NCBI RefSeq assembly: GCF_040706615.1 | Contig: NZ_JAPDRF010000003.1 | Coordinates: 742,841 to 806,840, forward strand | Origin: Lentisalinibacter sediminis | GTDB lineage: Bacteria > Pseudomonadota > Gammaproteobacteria > Steroidobacterales > Woeseiaceae | Length of the DNA: 64,000 nt | Direction: 5' to 3' | Program-made: the position numbers and the translations under genes | Shown: piece after piece, positions 37,542-47,399 of the stretch | How positions within the stretch are numbered: position 1 is the stretch's first letter | How the letters are laid out: the number at the start of each line of letters is the position of its first letter | Notes under the pieces: model-generated | The model's input: only the letters and a program-made list of their open reading frames with translations | Told to the model about the DNA's origin: nothing | The model's database searches: none

Positions 37542-38552
37542 CTACCCGAGCGGGCGGATACCCACCGCGTGGCGGATATCGGCCATGAACGGCGCGCTCA
37601 GGGCGCGGGCGCGTTCGGCGCCGGCGACCAGCACGGATTCCACGTGACCCGGGTCGGCGATGAGCCGCTCGTATTCCGCGCGGGCCGCGCCGAGGTGATC
37701 GTTGATGTACTCGAACAGGAGCTGTTTCATCTCGCCCCAGGCGATGCCCCCGGCGTAGCGGCGGGCGACGTCGGCGGTCTCCGCGGGCGTGGCGAAGGCC
37801 CGGTAGATGTCGAACAGCGTCGAGCCCTCGGTCTCCTTCGGCTCGCCGGGCTCCAGCGAGTTGGTCTTGATCTTCATGATCAGCTTTCTGAGCTTCTTCT
37901 CCGGCAGGAACAGCGGGATGGTGTTGCCGTAGCTCTTCGACATCTTGCGGCCGTCCAGCCCGGACAGTACCGCCGTATTGTCGTCTATCACCGGCTCCGG
38001 CAGGGTGAACAGTTCGCCGTAGTGATGATTGAAGCGCCCCGCAATGTCCCGGGCCATCTCGACGTGCTGCTTCTGGTCCCGCCCCACCGGCACCTTGTGC
38101 GCCTTGAACAGCAGGATGTCGGCGGCCATCAGCACGGGATAGGAGAACAGGGCCATGGTGATGCCCTTGTCGGGGTCCTTGTTGCCCGCCTCCTCGTTGG
38201 CGGCGACCGCGGCCTTGTAGGCGTGCGCCCGGTTCATGAGGCCCTTGGCCGTCATGCTGGAGAGCACCCAGGTAAGCTCGGGGATCTCGAGGATGTCCGA
38301 CTGGCGGTAGAACACGGCGTTCTCGGTATCCAGGCCGAGCGCGAGCCAGGAGGCGGCGATCTCCAGCGTCGAGCGCTGGATCTCGTCCGGATTCTGATTC
38401 TTCACCAGCGCATGCAGGTCCGCGAGGAAATAGAAATTGCGCTTCTCCGCCTCGCGGCTTGCGGCCACCCCGGGCCGGATGGCGCCGACGTAATTGCCGA
38501 TGTGGGGCGTGCCGGTGGTCGTAATGCCGGTCAGCCAGATTTCACCGTTCAT
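37542..38552 (-). CDS. trpS: tryptophanyl-tRNA synthetase
   Basis: Class Ic synthetase of 336 residues. The HIGH-type motif is TPHIGNYVG (residues 15-23) and the KMSKS loop is GRKMSKSYGN near residue 195. The VPVGRDQKQHVE region and DGRKMSKS match bacterial TrpRS. It heads a small unit with the LprI-like lipoprotein and lies downstream of ggt, 37 bases after its stop. Confidence 0.97.
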   Translation of the reverse strand: MNGEIWLTGITTTGTPHIGNYVGAIRPGVAASREAEKRNFYFLADLHALVKNQNPDEIQRSTLEIAASWLALGLDTENAVFYRQSDILEIPELTWVLSSMTAKGLMNRAHAYKAAVAANEEAGNKDPDKGITMALFSYPVLMAADILLFKAHKVPVGRDQKQHVEMARDIAGRFNHHYGELFTLPEPVIDDNTAVLSGLDGRKMSKSYGNTIPLFLPEKKLRKLIMKIKTNSLEPGEPKETEGSTLFDIYRAFATPAETADVARRYAGGIAWGEMKQLLFEYINDHLGAARAEYERLIADPGHVESVLVAGAERARALSAPFMADIRHAVGIRPLG

Positions 38553-38589
38553 TGTCGCTTCTCTGGGCGAGGATCCTGGGCCATTACTG

Positions 38590-40302
38590 TCAGTAGCCGG
38601 CCGCCTGGCCGTCCTTGCGGGACTCGGAGGCGCCGTAGTACACGCCCTCGTCGTGGTCCTTCATGATGGCCTGGTAGCCGCCGAAGCCGCCGTTGCTGCC
38701 GCCGAGCCGGTGACCGCGGCGCAGCAGCTCCCGGTGGACGGCCTGGTCCAACCCGTGCTCGAGATGCACCGTGCCGCCGTCGGTCATCTGCTCGCCCGTG
38801 GGCTGGGAGGAGCCGCTGTGGCGCAGCCGGGGCGCGTCACCGGCCTCCTGCAGGTTCATGCCGAAGTCCACCATGTTGACGATGATCTGGGTGTGGCCCT
38901 GGGGCTGCATGGCACCGCCCATCACCCCGAAGCTCATCAGCGGTTTGCCGTCGCGCATCACGAACGCCGGGATGATGGTGTGGAAGGGCCGCTTGCCGGG
39001 CTCGTAGACGTTCGGATGGCCCGGCTCCAGGGAGAAGAGTTCGCCCCGGTCCTGGAGCACGAAGCCCAGATCGCCCGGCGTCATGCCGGATCCCATGCCG
39101 CGGTAGTTGCTCTGGATCAGGGAGACCATGTTGCCGTCTTTGTCGGCCACGGTGAGATAGATGGTGTCGCCGTTCTCGAGCGCCGCGTCGCCGGCGGGCA
39201 GCGAGCGCGAGGCCTGCGCCATGTCGATCAGCCTGCGGCGCTCGTCCGCGTACTCCTTCGAGATCAATCTCTCCACCGGTACGTCGGCGAAGTCCATGTC
39301 GGCGTAGTAGCGGGCCCGGTCCTCGAAGGCGAGCTTCTTCGCTTCAGTGAGGACGTGCAGATAGTCCGCCGAGCCGAAGCCCATGGAGGCGATGTCGTAA
39401 GCCTCCAGGATGTTCAGCATCTGCAGCGCGGCGATGCCCTGGCCGTTCGGCGGCAGCTCGAAGACCTCCCAGCCCCGGTAGGTCGTGGAGACGGGCTGCA
39501 CCCATTCGGAACGGTGGTTCGCCATGTCCTCGTAGGTGAGGAAGCCACCGTTCTCCTGCATGTAATCGGCGATCTCGCGGGCCATCTCGCCGCGGTAGAA
39601 CACCTCGCGCCCCTGCTCGGCGATCTTCTCGTAGGTGTCGGCGAGGCGCGGGTTGCGGAACATCTCGCCCTTGCGCGGCGGCCTTCCGTCTGGCATGAAT
39701 GTCTCCGCGAAACCCGGGAAGTCCTTCAGGTAGCCGGCGTTGCGCTGCCAGTAATAGGCGATGAGTTCCGACACCGGGAAACCCTCGCGGGCGTAGCGGA
39801 TGGCGGGCGCGAGGATCTCGCTCATCGGCAGGCGGCCGTAGCGGCCGTGCAGCTCGAACCAGCCGTCCACGGTGCCCGGCACGCTCACGGGCAGCGGCCC
39901 CAGCGGGGGGATGCTGTCCATGCCCTGTTCCTCGAAGTACGCCAGCGTCAGCGAGACCGGCGAGCGGCCGCTCGCGTTGAGCCCTGTCAGTTCGCCCTTT
40001 TCCGCGTCCCAGACGATGGCGAAGAGATCGCCGCCGATGCCGCAGCCGACCGGCTCCATGAGACCGAGGGCGGCGTTCGCGGCGATGGCCGCATCCACCG
40101 CGCTGCCACCGGCTTTCAGTACGTCAAGCGCGATCTGGGTGGCCAGCGGCTGGCTCGTGGCGGCCATGCCGTGTGGCGCGATCACCTCCGAACGGGACGC
40201 AAACGTCTCTCCCGTGATGCGATCGTAGCCGAGTACCGGCGTGGTCATGACGAGCAGGAGGGACGCTGCGGCGACGAGGCCGCGTGCGGCAGGGGAAAAC
40301 AT
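38590..40302 (-). CDS. ggt: gamma-glutamyltransferase
   Basis: Periplasmic N-terminal-nucleophile hydrolase cleaving gamma-glutamyl bonds, for example in glutathione. From the ATG at 40302 it is 570 residues with a signal peptide (residues 1-25, ending VLG). HGMAATSQPLATQIALDVLK and GGSAVDAAIAANAALG are the family N-terminal signatures. The autoprocessing/catalytic threonine is Thr380 in ENGDTIYLTVADKDGN, followed by SNYRGMGSG and the oxyanion-region segment MGGAMQPQGH. An open frame upstream to 41154 runs through the divergent pepQ gene and was excluded. Confidence 0.92.
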   Translation of the reverse strand: MFSPAARGLVAAASLLLVMTTPVLGYDRITGETFASRSEVIAPHGMAATSQPLATQIALDVLKAGGSAVDAAIAANAALGLMEPVGCGIGGDLFAIVWDAEKGELTGLNASGRSPVSLTLAYFEEQGMDSIPPLGPLPVSVPGTVDGWFELHGRYGRLPMSEILAPAIRYAREGFPVSELIAYYWQRNAGYLKDFPGFAETFMPDGRPPRKGEMFRNPRLADTYEKIAEQGREVFYRGEMAREIADYMQENGGFLTYEDMANHRSEWVQPVSTTYRGWEVFELPPNGQGIAALQMLNILEAYDIASMGFGSADYLHVLTEAKKLAFEDRARYYADMDFADVPVERLISKEYADERRRLIDMAQASRSLPAGDAALENGDTIYLTVADKDGNMVSLIQSNYRGMGSGMTPGDLGFVLQDRGELFSLEPGHPNVYEPGKRPFHTIIPAFVMRDGKPLMSFGVMGGAMQPQGHTQIIVNMVDFGMNLQEAGDAPRLRHSGSSQPTGEQMTDGGTVHLEHGLDQAVHRELLRRGHRLGGSNGGFGGYQAIMKDHDEGVYYGASESRKDGQAAGY

Positions 40303-40455
40303 AGGGAACTCCGGCGATCCATTGAGCGTGCAATGATGCCCGAGATCGGGAACCCTGTTAAGTGAACCCCCGGAAGGCTGCCGTCCGGCAGCGGCGCGTT
40401 CGTTATACTGCCCTGAGGCGAAGCCATCGCCATGAGAGAGCCATACGGAGGAAGC

Positions 40456-41802
40456 ATGGAACCCGAGCGTCCCGACATCGACGAGTTGTACGCCGACCAC
40501 GTCGCGGAGATGATGCGCCGCCACGACCGTGCGCTGGAGCGCGCCGGCGCGGAGGGCATCGTCATCGCGGCCGGCGAACCCCGCTATGCCTTCCAGGACG
40601 ACCGCGCCTATCCCTACCTCGTCAATCCGGACTTCAATGCGTGGCTGCCGCTGACCGACGCGCCCGGCTCGTATCTCGTCTACACGCCGGGCAGCCGGCC
40701 CCGCCTCGCCTACTGCCAGCCGTCCGATTACTGGCATATGCCGCCGGCCGCGCCGTCCGGCTACTGGACGGGGCAGTTCGACATCCTGCCCTTCGGGAGC
40801 CCGGCCGGCGCCCGCACGCTGCTGCCGGACGACCTGTCGCGCTACGTCTTCATCGGCGAGGTGATCGATCCGGCCCAGACCCTCGGCATCGAGCGCATCA
40901 ATCCGGAGGGCGTGCTGCAGAGCCTGCACTATCCCCGCGCAACGAAGACCGGCTACGAGCTGGAGTGCATGCGGGCGGCGACCCGGCGGGCGGCCGAGGC
41001 GCACATCGCCGCGCATGCGGCCTTCGAGAACGGCGCCTCGGAGTTCGACATCCACCTCGCCTACTGCCGCGCGGCGGGGCAACTGGACCAGGAGCTGCCC
41101 TACGGCAACATCGTCGCGCTGAACGAGCACGGCGCCGTATTGCACTACCAGCATCGCGACCGGCTGCCGCCCGACGAGATCCGCTCGTTCCTGATCGACG
41201 CGGGAGCCTCCGTGGCCGGCTATGCCGCCGACATCACACGCACCTACGCGGCCGACGAGGGCGACTTCGCCGCGCTAATCCGTGCCATGCACGAGCTGCA
41301 GCAGGAGATCGTCGCCGGCGTGCGGGCCGGTACGGACTTCCGCGAGCTGCACCTGGAAACCCACCGCCGGCTCGGCGCCGTGCTGCTCGCCCACGAGATC
41401 GCGAGCGCAGGCAGCGCCGAGGCACTGGTGGAGGCGGGCGTGACCCGCGCCTTCATGCCCCACGGCCTCGGCCATCTGCTCGGCCTGCAGGTGCACGACG
41501 TGGGTGGCTTCATGGCGGATGACGAGGGCGGCGAGATTCCCGCGCCGGAGGACCATCCCCATCTGCGGCTCACCCGCACGCTGGCCGCCGATCAGGCGCT
41601 GACCATCGAGCCGGGCCTCTATTTCATCGACCTGCTGCTCGAGGCATTGCACGGGAGCGCCGCGGGGCGCCTTGTCAACTGGCTGCGGGTGGAGGAGCTG
41701 AAGCCTTGCGGCGGCATACGCATCGAGGACAACGTCCGCGTGCTGGAAGACGGCACGGAGAACTTCACCCGCGATGCCTTCGCCGCGATGGCGGTGGTCT
41801 GA
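40456..41802 (+). CDS. pepQ: Xaa-Pro dipeptidase
   Basis: M24 metallopeptidase of 448 residues releasing residues from Xaa-Pro dipeptides. The pita-bread metal ligands are visible: two Asp in LIDAGASVAGYAADITRTY, His in PHGLGHLLGLQVHD, Glu in LTIEPGLYF and Glu in GIRIEDNVR. The ATG at 40456 has a strong ACGGAGGAAG ribosome-binding site. TATACT at 40404 may be its -10, without a clear -35. It is divergent from ggt, and both act on peptides. Confidence 0.93.
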   Translation: MEPERPDIDELYADHVAEMMRRHDRALERAGAEGIVIAAGEPRYAFQDDRAYPYLVNPDFNAWLPLTDAPGSYLVYTPGSRPRLAYCQPSDYWHMPPAAPSGYWTGQFDILPFGSPAGARTLLPDDLSRYVFIGEVIDPAQTLGIERINPEGVLQSLHYPRATKTGYELECMRAATRRAAEAHIAAHAAFENGASEFDIHLAYCRAAGQLDQELPYGNIVALNEHGAVLHYQHRDRLPPDEIRSFLIDAGASVAGYAADITRTYAADEGDFAALIRAMHELQQEIVAGVRAGTDFRELHLETHRRLGAVLLAHEIASAGSAEALVEAGVTRAFMPHGLGHLLGLQVHDVGGFMADDEGGEIPAPEDHPHLRLTRTLAADQALTIEPGLYFIDLLLEALHGSAAGRLVNWLRVEELKPCGGIRIEDNVRVLEDGTENFTRDAFAAMAVV

Positions 41803-41832
41803 GGATCGGGCAGGCCAGAAGCCCCCGGTGCG

Positions 41833-42123
41833 TCAGGCCTGGTCCGCCAGTGCCGACATCGCCCCGGCCAGCTCGAAGTCCAGGTCGGTGATGCCGCCCG
41901 CGTCGTGAGTGGTGAGATCGACGGTCACCTTGTTGTACACATTGAACCACTCCGGGTGGTGATCCATCTTCTCGGCGACGATAGCCGCCGCGCTCATGAA
42001 ACCGAACGCCCGCACGAAATCGTCGAACCGGAACTCGCGGTGCAGCTTGCCCTCACGCAGTTCCCAGCCGGGGACGTCGAGCAGCTTCGCTTCGATGACG
42101 GTGTGGTCGAGTTTGTCAGCCAT
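41833..42123 (-). CDS. phhB: pterin-4a-carbinolamine dehydratase
   Basis: A 96-residue PCD/DCoH protein that dehydrates the 4a-hydroxy-tetrahydropterin formed by aromatic amino acid hydroxylases. The motif EKMDHHPEWFNVYNKV holds the active-site histidines. No phenylalanine hydroxylase gene is adjacent; stand-alone PCD can also serve in pterin recycling elsewhere. Its start overlaps the end of the SDR gene by eight bases, so the two are probably translated together. Confidence 0.94.
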   Translation of the reverse strand: MADKLDHTVIEAKLLDVPGWELREGKLHREFRFDDFVRAFGFMSAAAIVAEKMDHHPEWFNVYNKVTVDLTTHDAGGITDLDFELAGAMSALADQA

Positions 42124-42961
42124 GATTCTCCTTCTCCCCGCCCGCCCTGCGGGCCTTGTAGTACTCCCGCGCCTTTTTCCCCTTGCGGCTCAGCAGCGGC
42201 TGCATGGCGCGCCGCAGGCCCGGGAAAAGATAGACCAGATCTGCGGTGACGCCGCTCAGGCGTGGCATCTTCTCCTCCACCGTTCCCCCCGAGGCTACGC
42301 GCAGGATGGCCTCGGCCACCGCCTCCGGCGTGCTCATGGGCTGGGAGAGCGAGAGGTCGGTCACCTCGTCCAGTTCCTCCATGATGAAACCGGTGTCCAC
42401 CGGGCCGGGCGAGACCGCTCCCACGTGAATGCCGCTGTCCTTCAGTTCCTCGGCCAGACCGTGGGAGAAGGAGCGCAAGCCCGCCTTCGTGGCCGCGTAA
42501 GTCACCGAACCGGGCACCGGCGTGCAGCCGGCGAGCGAAGCCACGTTGACGATGGCGCCACCGCCGGCCTGCCGTATGCACGGTATCGCCAGCCGGCTGA
42601 GCAGGATGGGCGCGCGCAGGTTGACGTCCACCATCGCCGTGAGCTCTTCCGCGATCTTCTCCTCGACGCTGCCGCGGGCGTGTAATCCGGCGTTGTTGAT
42701 CAGGTAATGCACGGCGCCGAAAGCCGCCTTCGCGCGATCGAACAGCGCCCGGCAGGCCGCATCGTCTGCCACGTCCATGGCGACGCTGACGACCTCCGTG
42801 CCGTCCGGCAGGCCGGCCGCGAAGGTCTGCAGGGAGTGCTCGTTGCGGGCCGCCAGGACAAGGCGCGCCCCGGCTGCCGCGAACCGCCGGGCCGCGGCGG
42901 CGCCGATGCCGGCGGATGCGCCGGTGATGATCACCGTTTTGTCTCTGAAAATGGCGTCCAT
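42116..42961 (-). CDS. short-chain dehydrogenase/reductase
   Basis: A 281-residue classical SDR with Rossmann motif TGASAGIGAAAA (residues 11-22), NNAG, a catalytic Ser about 12 residues before YAATK, and PGPVDTGF. The C-terminal 40 residues (FPGLRRAMQPLLSRKGKKA) form a hydrophobic then basic segment often seen in membrane-associated SDRs. The substrate is unknown; a dihydropteridine-reductase role with PhhB is conceivable but the sequence does not look like QDPR. The ATG at 42961 is where homology begins; upstream codons were rejected. Confidence 0.85.
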   Translation of the reverse strand: MDAIFRDKTVIITGASAGIGAAAARRFAAAGARLVLAARNEHSLQTFAAGLPDGTEVVSVAMDVADDAACRALFDRAKAAFGAVHYLINNAGLHARGSVEEKIAEELTAMVDVNLRAPILLSRLAIPCIRQAGGGAIVNVASLAGCTPVPGSVTYAATKAGLRSFSHGLAEELKDSGIHVGAVSPGPVDTGFIMEELDEVTDLSLSQPMSTPEAVAEAILRVASGGTVEEKMPRLSGVTADLVYLFPGLRRAMQPLLSRKGKKAREYYKARRAGGEKENHG

Positions 42962-43209
42962 GGCCACGAGTCTAGTGCATAGAGGGGGCCGCCGACACCC
43001 GCCGCGAATCTGCCGGCTGCATCCGTCCGCCCGGCCTGCGCGAATACGTTTGCGCCATGGCCGTCGCGACGGATTTCGCAATGCCGGAGCCGCCCGGGCT
43101 GCGCCCCTCCGGTTACAATGGCCTGCCGGCCGCAACGTCGCTGTCGGACTCGCGGCAGGTGCGCCGGCGCGCCGAAACCGCCACCGCTTTTCGATGAGGA
43201 AGGTGATTT

Positions 43210-44268
43210 TTGCCCAAGTGCCCGACACCCTGGATGCTGCTGGCCGCCCTGGCCCTGCTCGCCGGCTGCGAGGCCGACCAGCAGCGAGGCGGCGGCGGCC
43301 GTTTCGGTGGCGGCCCCGTGACCGTCATCACCGAAGTGATCGAGCCCCGGAACATCGTCGACCAGGTCGACGCCATCGGTACCGTGCTCGCGGACGAGTC
43401 CGTCGAGATCACGCCCCGGGTCACCAGCATCATTACCCGCATCGCCTTCCGGGAAGGGCAGCTGGTCGACGAAGGCGACCTGCTGGTCGAACTGGAGAAC
43501 AAGGAGATCCGCGCCGAGCTGGCAGTGGCGGAGGCCTCTCTGAGCGAGAGTCGCAGCCAGTACGAGCGGGCACGCCAGCTGGCCGACACCCGGGCCATCT
43601 CCGCCTCCAGCCTAGAGGAACTGCTCGCCGCGATGCAGGTGGCCCAGGCCCAGGTGCAGGCGGCGCGGGCGCGCCTGGAGAACACCTTCGTCCGTGCGCC
43701 GTTCAGCGGCAAGATCGGCCTGCGCCGGGTGAGCCCGGGCAGCCTGGTGAATCCGGGCACGGTCATCACCACCCTGGACGACCTCGACCCGGTCAAGCTG
43801 GAGTTCTCGGTACCGGAGGCCTTCCTCGGCGTATTGCGCGAGGATGTGGCCGTCTCCGCCCGCAGCCCGGCCCTGCAGGGACGGCAGTTCCGCGGCCGCA
43901 TCGACAGCGTCGACACGCGGCTGGATCCGGTCTCCCGGTCGATCCTGGTGCGTGCGATCCTGCAGAACGAGGACGACCTGCTCAAGCCCGGCATGTTCCT
44001 CACGGTAGCCCTGCAGATGCGGCGCAGCGACATCCTCATGGCACCCGAGCAGGCCATCGTGCCTGAGCGCGGCCAGCACTACGTGTATGTCGTGGCGCCG
44101 GAGGACCGGGCGGCCAGGCGACAGGTGGAACTGGGGCAGCGGATACCGGGCGCAGTGGAGATCGTCTCCGGGCTCGTTCCCGGCGACCGGGTGATCACCG
44201 AGGGTACCCAGAAGGTGCGCGAAGGCTCCGAGGTCGTCTACGGCACCGTCGGGATGTCGCGGCCGTGA
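43210..44268 (+). CDS. RND efflux membrane fusion protein (lipoprotein adaptor)
   Basis: A 352-residue periplasmic adaptor of the AcrA/MexA-HlyD type. I use the TTG at 43210, preceded by GAGGAAGGTG; it gives a lipoprotein signal with lipobox LAGC (Cys20). An ATG at 43234 would leave a shorter signal. A barrel-sandwich/lipoyl region (SIITRIAFREGQLVDEGDLLVEL) and a coiled-coil hairpin (about 95-150) are followed by the second lipoyl half NTFVRAPFSGKIGLRRVSPG and a beta-barrel. The stop overlaps the pump gene as GTGA. Confidence 0.9.
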   Translation: MPKCPTPWMLLAALALLAGCEADQQRGGGGRFGGGPVTVITEVIEPRNIVDQVDAIGTVLADESVEITPRVTSIITRIAFREGQLVDEGDLLVELENKEIRAELAVAEASLSESRSQYERARQLADTRAISASSLEELLAAMQVAQAQVQAARARLENTFVRAPFSGKIGLRRVSPGSLVNPGTVITTLDDLDPVKLEFSVPEAFLGVLREDVAVSARSPALQGRQFRGRIDSVDTRLDPVSRSILVRAILQNEDDLLKPGMFLTVALQMRRSDILMAPEQAIVPERGQHYVYVVAPEDRAARRQVELGQRIPGAVEIVSGLVPGDRVITEGTQKVREGSEVVYGTVGMSRP

Positions 44269-47200
44269 TCCTGTCGGAGATCTCCGTGCGGCGGCCCGTT
44301 TTCGCCACGGTGCTGTCGCTGATTCTGGTCATCGTCGGCCTGATGTCGCTGGGCAACCTGCCGATCCGGGAGTACCCGGACATAGAACGGCCGGTGGTAA
44401 GCGTCGACGGCAATTATCGGGGGGCGTCGGCGGAGATCGTCGAGCGCAAGATCACCCAGCTCGTCGAGGACGCCGTCGCCGGCATCGAGGGCATCGAAAA
44501 ACTCACCTCCACCAGCTACGACGGCCGCTTCGACGTCAGCATCGAGTTCTCCGCCGACCGGGACCTGGACGCCGCAGCCAACGACGTGCGCGAGCGCGTG
44601 GCGCGGGTGGTCGAGGACCTGCCCGAGGAAGCGGATCCGCCCGAGATCACCAAGGCGCGCGGCGGCACCGGCGCGACAATGTACATCGACCTGTCGAGCA
44701 CCGCACGCTCGCCCATGGAGCTGACGGACTTCGCCGAGCGTTATCTGGTCGACCAGTTCTCCATCGTCAGCGGCGTGGCCAACGTGCGGGTCTTCGGCGG
44801 GCGCCGGCTGGCCATGCGCCTCTGGGTCAAGCCGGCAGCCCTCGCGGCGCGCGGCCTGACGGTGACGGAGATCGAGGATGCACTGCGGCGGGAGAACGTG
44901 GAGCTGCCCGCCGGCCGCCTGGAGTCCAGCCAGCGGGAGTTCACGCTGCGCACGTCGACCGGCCTCTCGAGCGTCGAGGATTTCCGCCGGCTCGTGGTGG
45001 GCCGGGGCGACGACGGCTATCTCATCCGGCTGGAAGAAGTGGCGGACGTCGAGCTGGCACCGGAGGACAACCGCAACATCTCGCGTTCGAACGGCATCGC
45101 CGGCGTGAGCATGGGCATCATCCCCCAGTCGAAGGCGAACATCCTGATGCTCAACACCGGCGTGCGCGAGCAGATCGAGCGCATCCAGCCGACCCTGCCG
45201 GACGACATCAACCTGTCGGTGAATCTCGACTTCTCCGTATTCATCAGCGAGTCGATCAAGGAGGTCGTGAAAGCGCTCGGCCTCGCGCTGCTGCTGGTGC
45301 TGATCGTGATCTACGGCTTCATCGGTTCGCTGCGAGCCACCCTGATCCCCGCGCTGACCATCCCCGTCTCCATCATCGCCGCATTCACCGTGATGGCGGC
45401 GATGGGCTTCTCCATCAACGTGCTGACGCTGCTCGGACTGGTGCTGGCCATCGGCCTGGTCGTCGACGATGCGATCGTCGTGCTGGAGAACATCGCGCGG
45501 CGCATCGAAGGAGGCGAGCCCGGCCTGCTGGCGGCCGTGAACGGCAGCCGCGAGATCGGTTTCGCCGTCATCGCCACCACCGCAGTGCTCGTGTCCGTGT
45601 TCATCCCGATCTCCTTCATGGAGGGCACGGTGGGCCGTCTGTTCGGAGAATTCGGCATCTCGCTGGCGGCAGCGGTAGTCTTCTCCAGCCTGGTGGCTCT
45701 GAGCCTGGTACCGATGCTCTCCTCCAAGCTACTAGGGCGGCGTATCGCGCGGGGCCGCCTGACCCGTTTCGTGGATCTGCTGTTCCGGCGCCTGTCCGCC
45801 CGCTACGAGGCCGGTCTGCGGCGCTCCCTGCGCCATCCGTTACTGGTGGTGGCCGGCGCTCTCGCGGTCTTCGCGGCTGCGCTCGCCCTGCTCGCCGAAC
45901 TGCCCGTGGAGTACGCGCCGTCGGAGGATCAGGGAGCGGCCTTCATCGCCATGAACGGGCCGGACGGTGCCAGCCTGGAGTACATGGACCGCTACGCGCG
46001 CCAGGTCGAGGACATCGTCCTGCCCGACGTGGAGAGCGGCGACGTACGGCGCATACTGACGCGCTCGGCCTGGGGCGGCGGCGACGACGTCAACCGCATG
46101 TTCTTCTACATACCCCTGGCGCTCTGGAGTGAGCGAGAGCGCTCGGCCGAAGAGATCGCCTCGGCCTGGCGGCCCGAGCTCGCCGCGCTGCCCGGCGTAA
46201 CCGTCTTCGCCCGCGGCTCGTCGTCCGGACTCGGCATCCGCGGCTCCAACCGGCCGGTGGAGATCGTCCTCGGCGGCACCGATTACACGGAGATCGCGGA
46301 CTGGGCCGAGCGCATCATCGCAAGAGCCTCGGAGGAGAACCCGCGGTTACTGGGTCTGGAGACCGACTACCAGGAACGCAAGCCGAAGATGGACGCGGCC
46401 ATCAACCGCAACCGTGCGGCCGACCTCGGCGTGTCGCTGGCGACCATCGGACGGACGCTCGAGACCGTGCTGGGTTCGCGCCGGGTCACCACCTTCATCG
46501 ACGGCGGCGAGGAGTACAACGTCATCCTGCAGGGCGGCCAGCAGACGCGCAGCACGCCCGACGACCTGGACAGAATCTTCGTGCGCTCCGATGTGACGGG
46601 CCGGCTGATACCCCTGGCGAACCTCGTGACGCTGGAGGAAACCTCCGGGCCGGTGGACCTCAAACGCTTCGATCGGCTGCGCTCCATCACCGTCTCCGGC
46701 GGACTCGCACCCGGTTACTCTCTCGGCGAGGGGCTGGCGTACCTGGAACAGTTGGTGACCGAGGAACTGCCAGCCGAAGTCCAGCTGAACTACGATGGTG
46801 AGTCGCGGGAATTCAAGCGCTCGGGCAGCGCGCTCTACACAACGTTCCTGCTGGCCCTCCTGATCGCATTCCTGGTGCTCGCGGCCCAGTTCGAGAGCTT
46901 CCGCCACCCGATCGTCATCATGGTAACGGTGCCGCTCGCCATCGCGGGCGCCCTCGTGGGCATATGGATCTTCGGCTCCTCGGTCAACGTCTTCAGCCAG
47001 ATCGGCGCCATCATGCTGATCGGCCTGGCGGCCAAGAACGGCGTGCTGATCGTCGAGTTCGCCAACCAGCTCCGCGACCGCGGGCTGGAATACCGGGAGG
47101 CAGTGATACAGGCCGCGGGTATCCGGCTGCGGCCCGTGCTGATGACCAGCATGTGTACTGCATTCGGTGCCGTGCCGCTCATGCTGGCGGTGGGCGCCGG

Positions 47201-47399
47201 CGCCGAGGCCCGGCAGTCCATCGGCGCGGTCGTGTTCTTCGGCGTCAGCTTCTCGGTATTCCTGACGCTGCTGGTAGTGCCGGCCGTCTATATCCTGATC
47301 GGCAAGAACACCCGCTCGCCCCAGTACGTAGGCAAGCTGGTCGATCGACTTCGCCAGCGCGAGCAGAGCGCCGCGGCGGAAGACCAGCTCACCCGATAG
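44265..47399 (+). CDS. RND multidrug efflux permease
   Basis: A 1044-residue HAE1-type proton-driven exporter with 12 helices and two large periplasmic loops. Helix 4 carries the paired aspartates in GLVVDDAIVVLENI, and the helix 10-11 region holds GLAAKNGVLIVEFANQLRDRG. It starts with ILSEISVRRPVFATVLSL. No outer-membrane TolC-type gene follows, so a shared TolC elsewhere is likely. The GTG overlaps the adaptor stop by four bases. A REP unit begins just after the TAG stop. Confidence 0.95.
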   Translation: MILSEISVRRPVFATVLSLILVIVGLMSLGNLPIREYPDIERPVVSVDGNYRGASAEIVERKITQLVEDAVAGIEGIEKLTSTSYDGRFDVSIEFSADRDLDAAANDVRERVARVVEDLPEEADPPEITKARGGTGATMYIDLSSTARSPMELTDFAERYLVDQFSIVSGVANVRVFGGRRLAMRLWVKPAALAARGLTVTEIEDALRRENVELPAGRLESSQREFTLRTSTGLSSVEDFRRLVVGRGDDGYLIRLEEVADVELAPEDNRNISRSNGIAGVSMGIIPQSKANILMLNTGVREQIERIQPTLPDDINLSVNLDFSVFISESIKEVVKALGLALLLVLIVIYGFIGSLRATLIPALTIPVSIIAAFTVMAAMGFSINVLTLLGLVLAIGLVVDDAIVVLENIARRIEGGEPGLLAAVNGSREIGFAVIATTAVLVSVFIPISFMEGTVGRLFGEFGISLAAAVVFSSLVALSLVPMLSSKLLGRRIARGRLTRFVDLLFRRLSARYEAGLRRSLRHPLLVVAGALAVFAAALALLAELPVEYAPSEDQGAAFIAMNGPDGASLEYMDRYARQVEDIVLPDVESGDVRRILTRSAWGGGDDVNRMFFYIPLALWSERERSAEEIASAWRPELAALPGVTVFARGSSSGLGIRGSNRPVEIVLGGTDYTEIADWAERIIARASEENPRLLGLETDYQERKPKMDAAINRNRAADLGVSLATIGRTLETVLGSRRVTTFIDGGEEYNVILQGGQQTRSTPDDLDRIFVRSDVTGRLIPLANLVTLEETSGPVDLKRFDRLRSITVSGGLAPGYSLGEGLAYLEQLVTEELPAEVQLNYDGESREFKRSGSALYTTFLLALLIAFLVLAAQFESFRHPIVIMVTVPLAIAGALVGIWIFGSSVNVFSQIGAIMLIGLAAKNGVLIVEFANQLRDRGLEYREAVIQAAGIRLRPVLMTSMCTAFGAVPLMLAVGAGAEARQSIGAVVFFGVSFSVFLTLLVVPAVYILIGKNTRSPQYVGKLVDRLRQREQSAAAEDQLTR

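Noticed and set aside
37344..38666. Plus-strand frame opposite trpS and the lipoprotein
   Set aside because: Antisense shadow; trpS motifs on the minus strand are intact.
40303..41154. N-terminal extension of the gamma-glutamyltransferase frame
   Set aside because: It would overlap most of pepQ's first half and lacks family similarity; the signal peptide begins at the 40302 ATG.
42962..43228. N-terminal extension of the SDR frame
   Set aside because: Arg/Pro/Ala-rich, crosses the divergent promoter region, and SDR homology starts at 42961.
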